Positions 50,552 to 61,363 are shown, numbered from the stretch's first letter. The stretch: DNA of 64,000 bases from Phytomonas francai (GCA_001766655.1 MJCC01000018.1:108158-172157), one strand, 5' to 3'. The notes: generated by a model not told the origin, from the letters alone. Numbers and translations: made by a program.

Positions 50552-51772
50552 TTATGACACCCTATCATCACCATCGCGGTCGTTATCCTCATTTTCGTCG
50601 CCGTCAGCATCGCTATTTTCATACTTTTCCTCCTCGTCGTCGTCATCGTCATCGTCGTCGTCTTCTTCGTCTTGCAGGGGCTCATCGTCATCGCTATCCG
50701 GGCCGGGATTCGCCCTGTCGGTTTCCACCTCGGCCTCCTGCCTTTGCCGCTCCGCCTCGGCCTCCGCGGCGCGCGCGGCCTCCTCCTCCTCCTCGACGTA
50801 CGGGGCGACCATGTCCCGCCACCACGGGGCCGTTTTCGTGTCCTCGCCGGCGTGGAAGCGCTCGGCGAGCCTTTGCGCGGCGTGGGCGAGGACGGCGTCC
50901 TGAAAGGCCCGCATCGCCTCGCCGTTCCGCGCGCGGAGGGGGGCGTGGAAGTCGTGGGCCTCGCGGAGGGTGCGGACGAAGTGGTCCTCGATCGCGCGCA
51001 GGCGGCGCTCGACGAGCACCCCGGCCTCGCGCGCGGCGTCGTAGGTCGTCTCCTCGGCGTCGAGCATCGCGGTGTCCTTGAGGGGGTCGCCGACGTGCAG
51101 CCCCGCGGCCTCCTCGCGCGCGGGGATCGGCAGGACGAGGCCGCTGCCGAGGGAAATCCGGGAGGCCTCGAGGGCCCCTGTCCGGCGATTCCGCACCTGC
51201 ACCGCGGCGACCTCGCAGATCGCGTCCGTGGAGGGGTCGACGTGGCGGACGCGGGTCGCGCGGATGGGGTGCTCGCGCTGGAGGACCTGCTCCGGCCGCC
51301 CCTCCGACGCCGGGATCACCACATCGCGCACATTCACGTTCTGCACCACGACCTCGTTTTTGTACTTCACGACGGCGAGAATGACCCCGCGCTGGCCCGC
51401 GGCCTCGCCGGAGACGACCTCGACGAGGTCCCCGGGGTACCAAATCCACGGCTCGATTTCGTACCCCGGGGCGAAGAAGCGGTAGCGCGAGGAGAGCTGC
51501 AGCTTCTGGTGCCGCTCGAGCTCGCGGGAGACCCACTGGTTGTGGTAGGTGTGGTCCTGGTAGAAGTCCCGCTCGCGGGGGTGCCGGATCGCCTCGAGCA
51601 GCTCCAGCCGCTCGCGGTGCCGAAGGTCGACGGTCTCGTCGGTGTGGAGCCCGCTCAGGAGGCCTTTTTTGACCATCGGCCGGCGAAGCAGGTTCGGGGA
51701 GACGTTGTAGGCCTTTAGAACTTTTTCTGGGCGCTTGTAGAAGCGCGAACGGGTGCGATACCGCGCATACAT
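50552..51772 (-). CDS. MRPL24: Mitochondrial large-subunit ribosomal protein uL24m
   Basis: About 406 residues, starting at the ATG at 51772 (MYARYRTRSRFYKRP). The frame is open 20 codons upstream through a CA-repeat-encoded Cys/Val stretch, which I exclude. The KOW core is clear at about 120-165: WIWYPGDLVEVVSGEAAGQR followed by GVILAVVKYKNEVVVQNVNV, matching uL24. The basic N-terminus fits mitochondrial import, and the long C-terminal extension, much larger than bacterial L24 (about 104), is usual in kinetoplastid mitoribosomes. The last 55 residues are almost entirely Asp/Glu, including a run of nine Asp, encoded by GAC/GAT triplets. Such an acidic tail is odd for an rRNA-binding protein and may contact other proteins or be removed. 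Confidence 0.87.
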   Translation of the reverse strand: MYARYRTRSRFYKRPEKVLKAYNVSPNLLRRPMVKKGLLSGLHTDETVDLRHRERLELLEAIRHPRERDFYQDHTYHNQWVSRELERHQKLQLSSRYRFFAPGYEIEPWIWYPGDLVEVVSGEAAGQRGVILAVVKYKNEVVVQNVNVRDVVIPASEGRPEQVLQREHPIRATRVRHVDPSTDAICEVAAVQVRNRRTGALEASRISLGSGLVLPIPAREEAAGLHVGDPLKDTAMLDAEETTYDAAREAGVLVERRLRAIEDHFVRTLREAHDFHAPLRARNGEAMRAFQDAVLAHAAQRLAERFHAGEDTKTAPWWRDMVAPYVEEEEEAARAAEAEAERQRQEAEVETDRANPGPDSDDDEPLQDEEDDDDDDDDDEEEKYENSDADGDENEDNDRDGDDRVS

Positions 51773-52186
51773 CACCTCCTCGGAAGACCCCGCGGAATTG
51801 TGCACACACACACACACACAAACGCAATCCACAGGGCAATACCAGGTAATAGACGGATTATATATCTATATATCTATATATAGATATATGTTACCTTTCC
51901 CACCTTTCACCAGGGTGCCCACACTAAATCACTGAATGATAATAAGAGTAATCATAAAAACGGAGCAATGCGAATATTCATTTGGGATCTGTTTTCATTC
52001 GAAAGCATAAACATAGAAAAATCCCCCCCCTACCATTTCTATGGGGGTTCATTCTCACAGCCATCAAGATTCTTTTTGATTGTAGTAACCTAATCATGTG
52101 ATTCAGAACACAACCATAACAAAGAAACACACACACACACACACACACTTTCCCTTTTTTTTTTTTTGGTAGGGAGGGGGAAAAAA
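51773..52186. other. Intergenic region with CA and TA microsatellites
   Basis: It holds a CA run (51804-51820), a TA/TCTA-like run (51858-51889) and a second CA run (52128-52148). No gene seen. Confidence 0.6.
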
Positions 52187-52861
52187 TCACGTCGCACGAC
52201 CACCAAAGGCAGCCGTCCCGTCCGGCTTCAACAGCACCTTCACCTTTTCCCCGATCTGCACTTGATCATTCACGCTGATCACGCCATCGCACTCGACCAA
52301 GGACGCCATCCGGTAGAGCCCTTTCAGCGTGATTCGCTCGACCGTGTAAAGATAGCTGCTCGGGAGGGCCGGCTCCGTCCAGGTCTCCTCCTCCTCCCCC
52401 TTATCCCCGTCCGGGAGGACGTGCAGGAGGTCGACCGGCATCCCACAGCAGAGAAAGCCCTGCGCGAGCTCGGAGAGCGAGTTCGCGGGGAGGTTCACCT
52501 CCCGCCCGCCCTCGCTGTGGTGCTGCGGAAATACAAAACAGGCCTCGTCGTTGTCGTCAAAGCCGCTGAATAGCAAACGAACCCGCTCCGCGCGGAGCTC
52601 GTCGAAGTCGTGGCCCTGCCCCGCGGTCACCTCCTTCTTTCGCCCGGTCCCCACCTCCACGAGCTTCACGTTGAAGGAGGCCGCGTTCTGGCCTTTCTGC
52701 GATCGCGTGCTCGCGACCACGCGGTAGATGCGTTTGTCGACTTTTAGCACCATCCCGGAGCGGATTTTGTCCGCGAAGACCGAGCGCCGGGCGTGGGTGA
52801 GCGTGGGATCGACACCAGCCCCTATGAAGTATGGGGTCGACCTTAGCAGCTTGCGAAGCAT
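52187..52861 (-). CDS. Mitochondrial elongation factor P-like protein
   Basis: 224 residues. The first 25 residues (MLRKLLRSTPYF...) look like a mitochondrial presequence. The EF-P/eIF5A N-terminal KOW domain follows (IRSGMVLKVDKRIYRVVAS) with the loop SQKGQNA, whose lysine occupies the place of the modified Lys in EF-P, then FNVKLVEVGTGRKKEVT. The middle OB domain (RVRLLFSGFDDNDEACFV) and the C-terminal OB domain (LKGLYRMASLVECDGVISV) complete the three-domain plan. EF-P relieves ribosome stalling at polyproline; a mitochondrial counterpart would act on mitoribosomes, which fits the neighbouring uL24m gene. Length matches bacterial EF-P plus presequence. Confidence 0.75.
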   Translation of the reverse strand: MLRKLLRSTPYFIGAGVDPTLTHARRSVFADKIRSGMVLKVDKRIYRVVASTRSQKGQNAASFNVKLVEVGTGRKKEVTAGQGHDFDELRAERVRLLFSGFDDNDEACFVFPQHHSEGGREVNLPANSLSELAQGFLCCGMPVDLLHVLPDGDKGEEEETWTEPALPSSYLYTVERITLKGLYRMASLVECDGVISVNDQVQIGEKVKVLLKPDGTAAFGGRAT

Positions 52862-53565
52862 GCGGAAAAAGGACCTTGATAATGATAAAAACCAATGGAA
52901 TCAGCGTTAAGGGGGTGATTTGGAATAAACCCCAAAGAAAACACCACAAAAGAATCAGTATAGGCAGAGAGGTGAGGATGGAGATGAACATATAAATAAA
53001 TAAATAAATAAATATATATATATATAGATGCACCCATTTCTTGTTATTCACGACGACACAATGGCATCTTACACGAGGAGGAGAGTCTAGTCGACAGAGA
53101 AAACGCTGACAAACTGAACCCTACATGTCTTCCTCTTTTTGTTGTTGTTGTCTATTCAGGTTCGTGTAATGAAAAATATACATCATTAGATTCATCGTAC
53201 TGGAGCAAACACCACCAGCTGCGCAAAGTATCTTTTCGTTTCCTTCGCCTCCCTCTCTTACTAAGATTGAATGTCGGGTGTGAGGCACCTTGACTGACCT
53301 GCCTTTACATAAGTCCAAAAAAAAATCCCTCAACAGCATCAATTGGAATGCTGATCCCTTCCTCTTCCTATCTACCTCTTCGCGGATATATTTTCGTCCG
53401 TGGGGATAGCGTGTCCATTCCCTTCTAATCCGTATAGGATACTCTTTCGAATTTCTTCTTCACTACGCCCTCTAGCCTCGAAAAGCGAAGCCGGCGTAAA
53501 GGGGAAGAAGACAAAAAGCTCAGGAAAACGAACATCCACTACCCCCCGCCCCCGCCCTTCTTTAC
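52862..53565. other. Intergenic region, no gene seen
   Basis: About 700 bp. AT-rich with a (TAAA)n/(TA)n run at about 52993-53026. Small frames here are unconvincing. Confidence 0.6.
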
Positions 53566-56330
53566 TCACTTTCTTACCGTTTCAACCTTCGATCTTGAGC
53601 GCGTCGAGGATATTTTCCGCGCACTACTAGTGTTTTGAAGGGTGTTCAGCTTCGCGTTGAGGTTGTCGAGCTGCCGCGCGGTGGCCTCCACGCTCGCGAG
53701 GAGCTGCGCGTAGGTCTTGGGAAAGCCAGCCTCGTAGGTGATATGCCGATTGACGAGCCTCCGCAGCGGCCGCGGGCCCTTCCCGCCGTAGTCGATCGTG
53801 CACTCGACCAAATCGACGACGACGCCGCCGGCCTCGAGCGTCGTGCGGGTCGACGAGCGGCCGAGGAAGAAGAACTCGACGGTCGCCGCGTACCGCCGCG
53901 GGAGGGCCTCCCAGACGGCGGGCTTGACGACGCCCTCCTCGAGCATCTGCGCGGGGGCCGTGCAGACCTGCCAGAGGACGGCGCCCTCCTCCGTCGTCTG
54001 CTTCGCACGCGAGCCGCGCTCGACGTCGTGGTATTGCCGCTGGTACTCGGCGTGGACCCTCGTCGGGGGGTGGAAGCGGCGGCGGTCCTGCAGGCGAAGG
54101 TGGAGGTCGATGAGCTGGGCCATCGCCGCGGTGTACGGCTCCGCGGTCTCGCACTCCTGGCGGACCTTCCGCACGACCATCCGCGCGAGCACCGCGTCAG
54201 CGTCCGGGATGAGGGCGTCCGTGACGCTTCCCGCCAGGCTCCCGCGCATCTCCAACACGACGTGCACGACGTCGTTCATCTGGCGGAGCGTCTCGACCCT
54301 GCGCACGCGAAACGAGGCCCCGAGCGGGAGCAGCCACTCGCGGTTGAGCGGGTAGGGCGAGAGGTCCGCGAGCTCGAGCCCCTCGCGCACGTTCCGGAGC
54401 TCGAAGACGACACCGCTGTCGGGCGCGGTATCGGAGGGTTTGAACCCGGCCCCGCCGCGGCCCCCCGCGGTCTCGTCCTCGTCGACGTCGCTGGTCGCCC
54501 GCGAGAAGGCCGCCCTCGACGGCGCCGAGCGCCGGAGCCCCGACCCCGACGACGCGACCGAGCGGGGCCGCGCGGAGTTCACCGTCGTCGCGTTGGAGTC
54601 GCTCGCGCCCTCAACGGAGCTCGCGCGCGCGCGGCGAAGCGGGATCGGCGCGTCCTCGCGCGCGAGCGTGAAGCCCGCGAAGACGACCCACCCGTCCCCG
54701 CCGGGCTCGCCGAGCGCCTCGAGCGCGCGGAGGTCCTCGCCGGCGACCTCGCGGACGGCGACGAAGAGCGGCGGCGGCGGCAGCAGGCCCGCGGCCGCGC
54801 CCGGCGCCAGCACCTGCGGCGCCGAGTTAAACCGGATCGTCGGCCGGCCGCCGCTCGCGCGGGGCGCGGAGGGGTTCTCCTTCTCCTTTTCCTCTCTTTC
54901 CCCTCCCCCCCGCGAGCTTTCCCTTTCCCGCTCCCGCTCGCCGCCGCGCGTGGGCGGGGGCCGCGCGTCGTCGGGGTCGTCCGGGTCCGCGGCGCCGCCG
55001 ACGGCCATCCCGCAGGTGAGCAGGACGGCCGTGAACGCCGCCCACTTCTCGAGAATCGCGCCCGCGTAGCTCGGCAGGACCTCGCCGGCGACCTCCATCG
55101 CGTCTTCCGGCGGGGCGGCGGGGGCCGCGGCCCTTTCCCCTCCTCCCGCGGCGGCCGCCGCCTCCGAAATCGCGGCCGCGGGGGGGGGGAGGGGGCCGCG
55201 GCGCCCGCGCGCATCGTCTCCTGCATCCGCGCGGCGCTCTCGAGCTCGCGGAGGATGGCGTGCCTGGGCGGGGCCGTCGTCGGGAAGCGCCGCGCGACGT
55301 CGGCGGGGCCCATCGTCAGGAGGTGCAGGGCGAGGAGGGCCGCGCGGGGGAGCCCGGGGTAGCCGCCGCCGCCGCCGCACCGCAGGACGAGCAGGTCCTC
55401 GAGCACGAGCAGGGCGCCCACCTTCACGCCCCAGTTCCGCGCGACCTCGGCGTGCAGGGCGAGGGGGTCCGCGGCCTTCACGAAGCGCATCGCGTTCTCC
55501 ATCACGGCGCGCGTGAGGGCGCGGCCGTCGTCGTAGCCGACGCGCAGCCGCGGGAGGATGGCCCAGAGGGCGGGGACGGGGTAGGCCCGGAGCTCCCACG
55601 CGGCCTCGCGCAGCTGCTCCACCTCCTCGACCGAGAGCTCCTCGACGTACGCGAGGTCGTCCTTGGCGACGCGGGACTTCTGCACGATCTTGTGCAGGAG
55701 GGCCTCGTAGAGCTGGAGCTCGTCGACGACGCCGCACCGCCGGACCTCGGAGACGGCGAGGAAGGGCTGCCGCGGGATCGCCCCGCCCTCGGCCCGGCGG
55801 ATCGCGCGGCCCTCGAGCTTCACCTTCGCCGCGTTCGCCGGGAGCCGCGCCGGGCTCACGAGGCCGACGGCCGCCGGCACCACGAAGTGGACGAGGACGT
55901 TCTCCTCGACGGGGGAAACGCAGCGGAGGAGGAGGACCTGCCGCGGCGGGGCCCCGACCACGCCTCGCTTCCGAGCCCGCGCCTCGCCGGACCAGTAGCC
56001 GACGAGGTGGTCAGCCGCGCGCAGGGTCTCGGCGTGGAGGGGGGCGGGCGCGAAGGCCCGCGCGGGCCTCCCGCGGAACGTCGGCAGGTGGACTAGGATC
56101 GTATCCCCGCGCGAGAGCTCCACCGTGCAGCGGAATTTGATCGTCAAGGAGACGCTCACCTGCGGGAGGGGGGGGAAGATGCTCAGCGAGGTGTCGAGGA
56201 ACTCGGCCGTGAAGACCTCGTCGGCGCTCGGCGCGGACTCCTCGCTCGGGACCGGCGCCGTGTACCTCGCCATGCGCTCGAAAGGGTTGAACACGACCTT
56301 TTGCTTCTTTGAGCTGACTTTACGGGACAT
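53566..56330 (-). CDS. Unknown protein with ART-like C-terminal motif; one frameshift
   Basis: The reading starts at the ATG at 56330 (MSRKVSSKKQKVVFNPFERM) and must change frame near 55180-55190, where a run of ten G sits on the plus strand. Before it the frame is protein-like to about residue 385; after it a second frame continues to the stop at 53566, giving about 921 residues in all. One missing base in the G run explains it, so a sequencing undercall is likely. The first half has beta-rich then helical stretches without known motifs. Around residue 650 a segment beginning VVFELRN and ending GASFRVRRVE, with SPYPLNREWLLPLG between, resembles the late beta strands of arginine-type ADP-ribosyltransferases (S-x-P-x-E-x-E-x-L-x-P-G-x-x-F-x-V). 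The ART catalytic E-x-E is not clearly present. No signal peptide is seen. Confidence 0.6.
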
Positions 56331-56548
56331 GCTGGGGGTGGGGTGGGGTGGCTCCCCGTCGGGGAGGGGTGTTTCAATGTGTATGCTAATCGAATCGCCC
56401 TTGGTGTGGAGGGCACGGGGGTCGTAGACTGAGAGGAATAGGTGGAAAATTAGAACATGAAAAGGAAAGGAATACCAAACAAAGCGTACAGACATGGGTG
56501 AGGGGGAGAGGGTGGACAAAATGGGATCAAAAGAGCCATTTAAGCGTC

Positions 56549-56570
56549 CACACACACACACACACACACA

Positions 56571-56606
<36 letters not shown>
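56549..56606. repeat. (CA)n(TA)n compound microsatellite
   Basis: CA dinucleotides followed by TA dinucleotides about 220 bp upstream of the start codon of the frameshifted gene. Similar compound runs recur in most spacers of the window. Confidence 0.95.
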
Positions 56607-56609
<3 letters not shown>

Positions 56610-57505
56610 TGATATCATTCAGAAAAACGAAAATCATGATTAAATCCAACCTTGTGGATATATGTATTCAGACTCACTAAACGAGCACCAGTCATGGATA
56701 CTCGTGGGGAATTACCGATTAGAGGGAAATACAATGTGTTTGCCTTGTCGTGAGCTCAGATCCTCTTGTCCAGAGAGTGAAGGAGAAAAGCTATGCGCCT
56801 GTGGGGATTGACTTCGCTTCCCGCCACTATTCTTTCATTCCCCTCCCCCATCCAGTCCGTTGTATACACAACGGTACGACTGCGCATACCGGTGTTGATT
56901 CCCATCACCACGTGACGAAGAGGAGCCTGACCTATCCGTGAGATCACGACACGTAAAACTTCAAGAAATGGACCGCACGTACAGAATAAAAAATAGAATA
57001 ACGAAAAAAAACGTATTGAGAACTTCAACTTTCCTTTGCTTTCTTCTCCCTGCGGGAAAGGGGAAAAAAAAAAGGAATAGCGGCCCCAAAAGATGCATTT
57101 AGACGAAGGATTAATAACGGGTAAAAAAGGGAAAAGTTCTGTCTGGACAACGCTTTTTCCCATTTTGCGTTCTATTTTAGCGGAAAAAAGAAACCCTTTA
57201 GGGGCATCTGTGAACGCCTGTTGTGAAGCGACTCAAGCCGCCGCTCGCCGATTTCATTGCATCAACCAACAGTAATCCATTCCTGGCAACAATTTGGCTC
57301 GATCAATGTAAATTTCACTGCATCCAAAGCGCACGGAAGAGGAGTGGAGAAGGAGGGGGTGGGGAGGAAGGGGGGGGGAGAGAGAGGAAGTCATACCACG
57401 GCTTAATCAACAAGCGTAAATATTTTAAGATCCCGTGCTGGATTTCATCAGAATAGACGCTCCCCTTCGAGACGCTCGTGCCGCATTTTTTACTTTTCAT
57501 ATTTC
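56607..57505. other. Intergenic region, no gene seen
   Basis: About 900 bp with A-rich and G-rich runs on the plus strand (for example 57060-57077 and 57334-57390) that are pyrimidine-rich on the transcribed strand. No supportable gene. Confidence 0.6.
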
Positions 57506-58240
57506 CTATAAGAGTTGCTTCAAATGGCCAAGCGCATTATGAATGTAGGTCCACTCTAGAATCAATCGTTTGAAGTTCTCCGTGTCCTTCGCATGCCACG
57601 ACTTCTTCAGTCTATCGAAGTAGTCTGCGTCGCGCTCCTTTAAGTCGTATTGTAAGACCTCAAGCCGCGCGCGTGCATTTGAGTCCTCGAGATCTGAGGT
57701 GAAGATCAGTTCATTCATGGCCATTAATTCAATCATAAATTCCTCATCTAGTTGTTCACTAGGTGACTTTCCACGGTGCTCCATGTTTTTCTTATCATCC
57801 TCCACGAGGAGGTTCTCCTCCTCTTTTGCGGTGAGAGGCTTGCCACCCTTGTACTCTTCTGCGAGGAGGATTCGATAAAGGTACTTGCAGCGACGGAACG
57901 GATCTCGAAGGGTTTCGTATGCTGAATTTGCGTAAACCGAGGTGTCCGTCGCGTCTTTGCTTTGGTCTTGATTTATAGAAGACATGACCGCTGCCTGGTC
58001 CGGATGAACACGGCTCTGCAGGGCGTAGTAGCGTTTCTGAAGATCCGCCAGGTCGACCTCGGGCTGCTTCGGGATATCAAAGAAGGCAAAGAAGTTCCCT
58101 TTGCGTACGCTCCCATCGGTTTTGGATGCCACGTGCCGGCAGGAAACGCGGGCGCGCATCAGCGCATATCCCGCCTGAATGCTTCCTTTCGGTACCACCG
58201 TCGCGCTCCATGCATGGAGCATGTATCGACGTAAAAGCAT
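57506..58240 (-). CDS. HSCB: HscB/Jac1 J-domain co-chaperone for Fe-S cluster assembly
   Basis: 244 residues. An N-terminal stretch rich in Arg, Ala and Ser (MLLRRYMLHAWSATVV) fits a mitochondrial presequence; a second Met at residue 7 is an alternative start. The J domain follows: FFAFFDIP, LQKRYYALQSRVHPDQ with the essential HPD near residue 78, and NSAYETLRDPFRRCKYLY. The C-terminal HscB oligomerisation domain is present (EEFMIELMAMNELI; LKERDADYFDRLKKS; WTYIHNALGHLKQLL). HscB/Jac1 delivers the scaffold ISCU to mitochondrial Hsp70. It lacks the N-terminal zinc-finger cysteines of the animal protein, as in yeast Jac1. Length is right for the family. Confidence 0.93.
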   Translation of the reverse strand: MLLRRYMLHAWSATVVPKGSIQAGYALMRARVSCRHVASKTDGSVRKGNFFAFFDIPKQPEVDLADLQKRYYALQSRVHPDQAAVMSSINQDQSKDATDTSVYANSAYETLRDPFRRCKYLYRILLAEEYKGGKPLTAKEEENLLVEDDKKNMEHRGKSPSEQLDEEFMIELMAMNELIFTSDLEDSNARARLEVLQYDLKERDADYFDRLKKSWHAKDTENFKRLILEWTYIHNALGHLKQLL

Positions 58241-58747
58241 ATGAGGTGGAATTAAATACTTGGTGCAAATGCCTATATATGTGAAGTAGGATGATATTTA
58301 TAGTTTGCTTACCTTGGTTTATGAAAAAATGTGAAATAGAATGATTGGAGTTCACACACAGCATTTCAAAGAGATCATTTCCACCACATCATGAAAAGGA
58401 CCATAGATATGATAGCATATAATTCCCTTCCTTTTTTTTTGTCTCTTGCGTCTTTATTTTGTCTACACGCGCCTTTGTTGCATGGGAGGGTTCTGCAGAG
58501 AGGGAAAACCTAAAAAAAAATAGGTGAAACTTAACTGAACGTATTGATTTTTCAAAATCCAAATACATATAGTTTACATGAATTTCAGACCACTTTTCAC
58601 CGCACGTGTTATTATTTATACGCTGCTTAGTTGAAAAGACGTGAGAGTCTGTATAACACGCTAGCAGGGATATCATCTACCCCCAAACAGATGCACTCTA
58701 CGATTTTCCGTTGTGTTCTTGGGGAGGGCAGAATAGCAACCAGCACC
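58241..58747. other. Intergenic region, no gene seen
   Basis: About 500 bp of AT-rich DNA containing an A-rich run near 58511-58520. No gene seen. Confidence 0.6.
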
Positions 58748-61363
58748 TCACAGTGGGTCAATGATAGCGCTGATCTCCACATAAGAATTTTTGTCCTGTG
58801 CTTTGGCTAACATTTTTTTGAGATGATCTTCTGATTTCTGCAGCCGGCGGAACCACATCATGGCGTCTGCTTCCTCCTCGGAGAAATCGATGGCCACGTT
58901 GTTCAACGAATGGAGGTGGAGTCCTGAACTGTGCGAGCTTGGGTGCCGAAGGTTCGACGATGCCCCCCCGCTGGCGAGAGTGTCATTTGCCATCACGCAT
59001 TCTAAACTCCGCCGGCGAAAGAACTCCACGCGGGAGGCGACGAACGGGACGTAGGAGATTAGCGCCCCGATGAGGTTATTCACGGAGAGCGACGCGGGCG
59101 GTGGCTGCGGGTCCTCGCTGCCAACCCCACTCGTCCCGCTCTCCAGCGCGTAGAAGTCCTCGGCGCCCCACCGGCTGCGACGCGACCGCAGCGTCCGTGG
59201 GCTCCCGCCCATCGACACCAGGCTCTTCCGTCGTCCAGTTGTTGCTGCCCCAGTCCCGCTTGTTCCTGTTCCAGCTCCTGTTCCTGTTCCTGTTGCAGCT
59301 CCCGTTGGGTTGTGGTGGTTCTTGGACGGGGCGAGCGAGGGGAGGGCCCACGTCCCGGTCCCCACGCCGTGGGCCCGCAGGACGGCGGCGAGGAGGGGCC
59401 CCCGCGGCAGCCCGCGCGCCCCGCTCCCGCCGTGGAGCTCGCCGAGGAAGGCCGCGAGGGTGCTCTCCGCGTAGGGGCCGACGATCCCCGCCTCCGGCCC
59501 GGACTCCGCCGGCGCGAAGGCGGGCAGCGCCGTCATCAGCCGCGCCAGCGTCCCGCTCTTGAGGATGGCGGCGGCGCGCGAGGGGGAGCCGCCGGGGCCC
59601 GGCGCCGGCCCCGTGGCCGCGTGGCGCGTGTTGGACCGCTTTCCTGCCCGGCTGCCCTGCACCCCCCCCCCTCCCCCGCCCGCGGCGAGGAGCACCACGA
59701 GCACGTCGCCCGCGCCGTACGCCGCCTCCAGGGCGTAGAGCTCCCTCGTCAGGAAGAGCGCGCGCGCGGTCTCGACGAGGTAGTCCTGCAGCCTCGGCCC
59801 GGGGCGCTCGCGCGGGGGGGGCTCCCCCGTCCACGGCTCCGGGATCATCGCCCACCGGTTGCTGTCGATCGTCGCGAGGGCCGCCGCCTGGGCGCTGGCC
59901 GGGCTTCCCGCGGCGTCGCTGAGGAGCTGCAGCCCGGCGGCCGCGTCCGACGCGGCGTTGAGGGCGGCCGCCCGCGCCGGGCTCGGGAGGAGGTCCCCCC
60001 CGGGCGCCGACCACTCCGGCCGGCTCGCGATGAAGGCCTTCCGCGCGACCTCGCTCTCGCGCTGCAAAAGGGCGTCGAAGAGGACGCTCGTGCAGGGCGG
60101 CGAGGACGAGGGGGAAGGGGTCGAGGCGGCGGCGAAAAGACCCGCATCCCGACCCCCCGGGCGCCCGGCAGCGACCTCACTCGTCACTTCCGTCGAGGCA
60201 CGTCGGGCATCGGACAGCCCATGTTGCTTTCGCCAGCTCGAAACCTTGGCCATCGTGGACGACCCCCCGGCGCGCGCGAGGGTCCAGGCCGCGTGGAAGG
60301 CCATCCGCTTGGCGACGACCGCCTCAGCTTCCATGGCCTCCTGCAGGGCGGCCTTTTCGGCGGCCTCCGTCTGCTCCCGCAGTAGCCTGTCCCGCTCCGC
60401 CTTCAGGGCTCGCAGGGGGTCGGATTTCCGCCACCGCGGGGCGGCCGTGGCGTGGGCGCGCGGTGTATCCCCAACCATCGGATCCCCCCCGAGGCCCTCG
60501 CGGCTTTCTTTCAAGAACGCCGCGGCCTGACGACGCTCCTGCGTGGTAACGCGCACGCGATCGAGCACCTCGACCTGTGGAAGGCGCCCGACGACGTAGA
60601 GGCGATAGCAGGGGTACGCGCAGGCGGGGTTGCCCTCGAGGTCGAGGTAGGCGAGCGCGCGCAGCCGCTGGAGCGCGTCCACGAGGCCGGGGAGGTCGCC
60701 GAGATGATTTCGCCTCAAGCAGAGGTACTCGAGCGAGCGCAGGCGCGGGATGTCCGTCTCCCGCGCGAGATCGCAAAGACGGTTTTGCGAGAGGACGAGC
60801 CGGCGAAGGCGCACACAGCCGCGGGGTCCGCTAAGGCGGTTGTGCGGGATCGCCCCCGCGGCGCCCGGGCCGACGGCGGGCAGCCTCCCCCCCTCCCTCG
60901 CCAGCCCCGAGGCCCCGCGCGCGCGTGAACGATGGGACTCCCCGCCGGCGCCCGATCCCGCGCTCAAGGCAGGCGGCAACGCAATTAAGTTCCGCACGAA
61001 CCGCAAATTGTTATTATGCAGAAACAACGTTTCTAGGTTCTCGAACCACAAAAAGTTGCTATGAAGACCGGTAAGGTGCTGGCTGGAGAAGGTCAGCTCT
61101 TTAGTTTTCGCGACGGAGGTGCGGGAGAGGTGAAGGGCGCGGACGGGGTCGATTAGCTTCACGGTGGACGCCGCACTATTATCCGCGGTCAAGGCGGCAG
61201 GATCCTCACCCTCCGGCGACGTCCGGAACCCCGACGTTGTCGTCGAAGAGCCGAGGAGGGGCCTTGTTTGCATCTGCACTTTGGGGTTGGTGAGGGCCTC
61301 CGTGCGTCTTTTTTCCTCTCTTCGGAGGAGGCGATAATACTGCTGATTCGGAACCGTCCACAT
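58748..61363 (-). CDS. Leucine-rich-repeat protein, possibly flagellar
   Basis: 871 residues. LRRs of the SDS22-like type occupy about 85-275: LTFSSQHLTGLHSNFLWFENL, LETLFLHNNNLRFV, LRRLVLSQNRLCDL, LEYLCLRRNHLGDL, LAYLDLEGNPACAY, then an LRR cap (RLPQVEVLDRVRVT). A Gly/Ala/Arg-rich insert of about 50 residues splits the second and third repeats. The rest is helical or low in complexity with a (GT)n-like Gly-Thr stretch near residue 695 coded by hexamer repeats (59240-59310). The C-terminal 50 residues are a predicted coiled coil (EEADAMMWFRRLQKSEDHLKKML). LRRs with this cap and a coiled coil are common in axonemal proteins; that role is inference. Confidence 0.78.
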   Translation of the reverse strand: MWTVPNQQYYRLLRREEKRRTEALTNPKVQMQTRPLLGSSTTTSGFRTSPEGEDPAALTADNSAASTVKLIDPVRALHLSRTSVAKTKELTFSSQHLTGLHSNFLWFENLETLFLHNNNLRFVRNLIALPPALSAGSGAGGESHRSRARGASGLAREGGRLPAVGPGAAGAIPHNRLSGPRGCVRLRRLVLSQNRLCDLARETDIPRLRSLEYLCLRRNHLGDLPGLVDALQRLRALAYLDLEGNPACAYPCYRLYVVGRLPQVEVLDRVRVTTQERRQAAAFLKESREGLGGDPMVGDTPRAHATAAPRWRKSDPLRALKAERDRLLREQTEAAEKAALQEAMEAEAVVAKRMAFHAAWTLARAGGSSTMAKVSSWRKQHGLSDARRASTEVTSEVAAGRPGGRDAGLFAAASTPSPSSSPPCTSVLFDALLQRESEVARKAFIASRPEWSAPGGDLLPSPARAAALNAASDAAAGLQLLSDAAGSPASAQAAALATIDSNRWAMIPEPWTGEPPPRERPGPRLQDYLVETARALFLTRELYALEAAYGAGDVLVVLLAAGGGGGGVQGSRAGKRSNTRHAATGPAPGPGGSPSRAAAILKSGTLARLMTALPAFAPAESGPEAGIVGPYAESTLAAFLGELHGGSGARGLPRGPLLAAVLRAHGVGTGTWALPSLAPSKNHHNPTGAATGTGTGAGTGTSGTGAATTGRRKSLVSMGGSPRTLRSRRSRWGAEDFYALESGTSGVGSEDPQPPPASLSVNNLIGALISYVPFVASRVEFFRRRSLECVMANDTLASGGASSNLRHPSSHSSGLHLHSLNNVAIDFSEEEADAMMWFRRLQKSEDHLKKMLAKAQDKNSYVEISAIIDPL

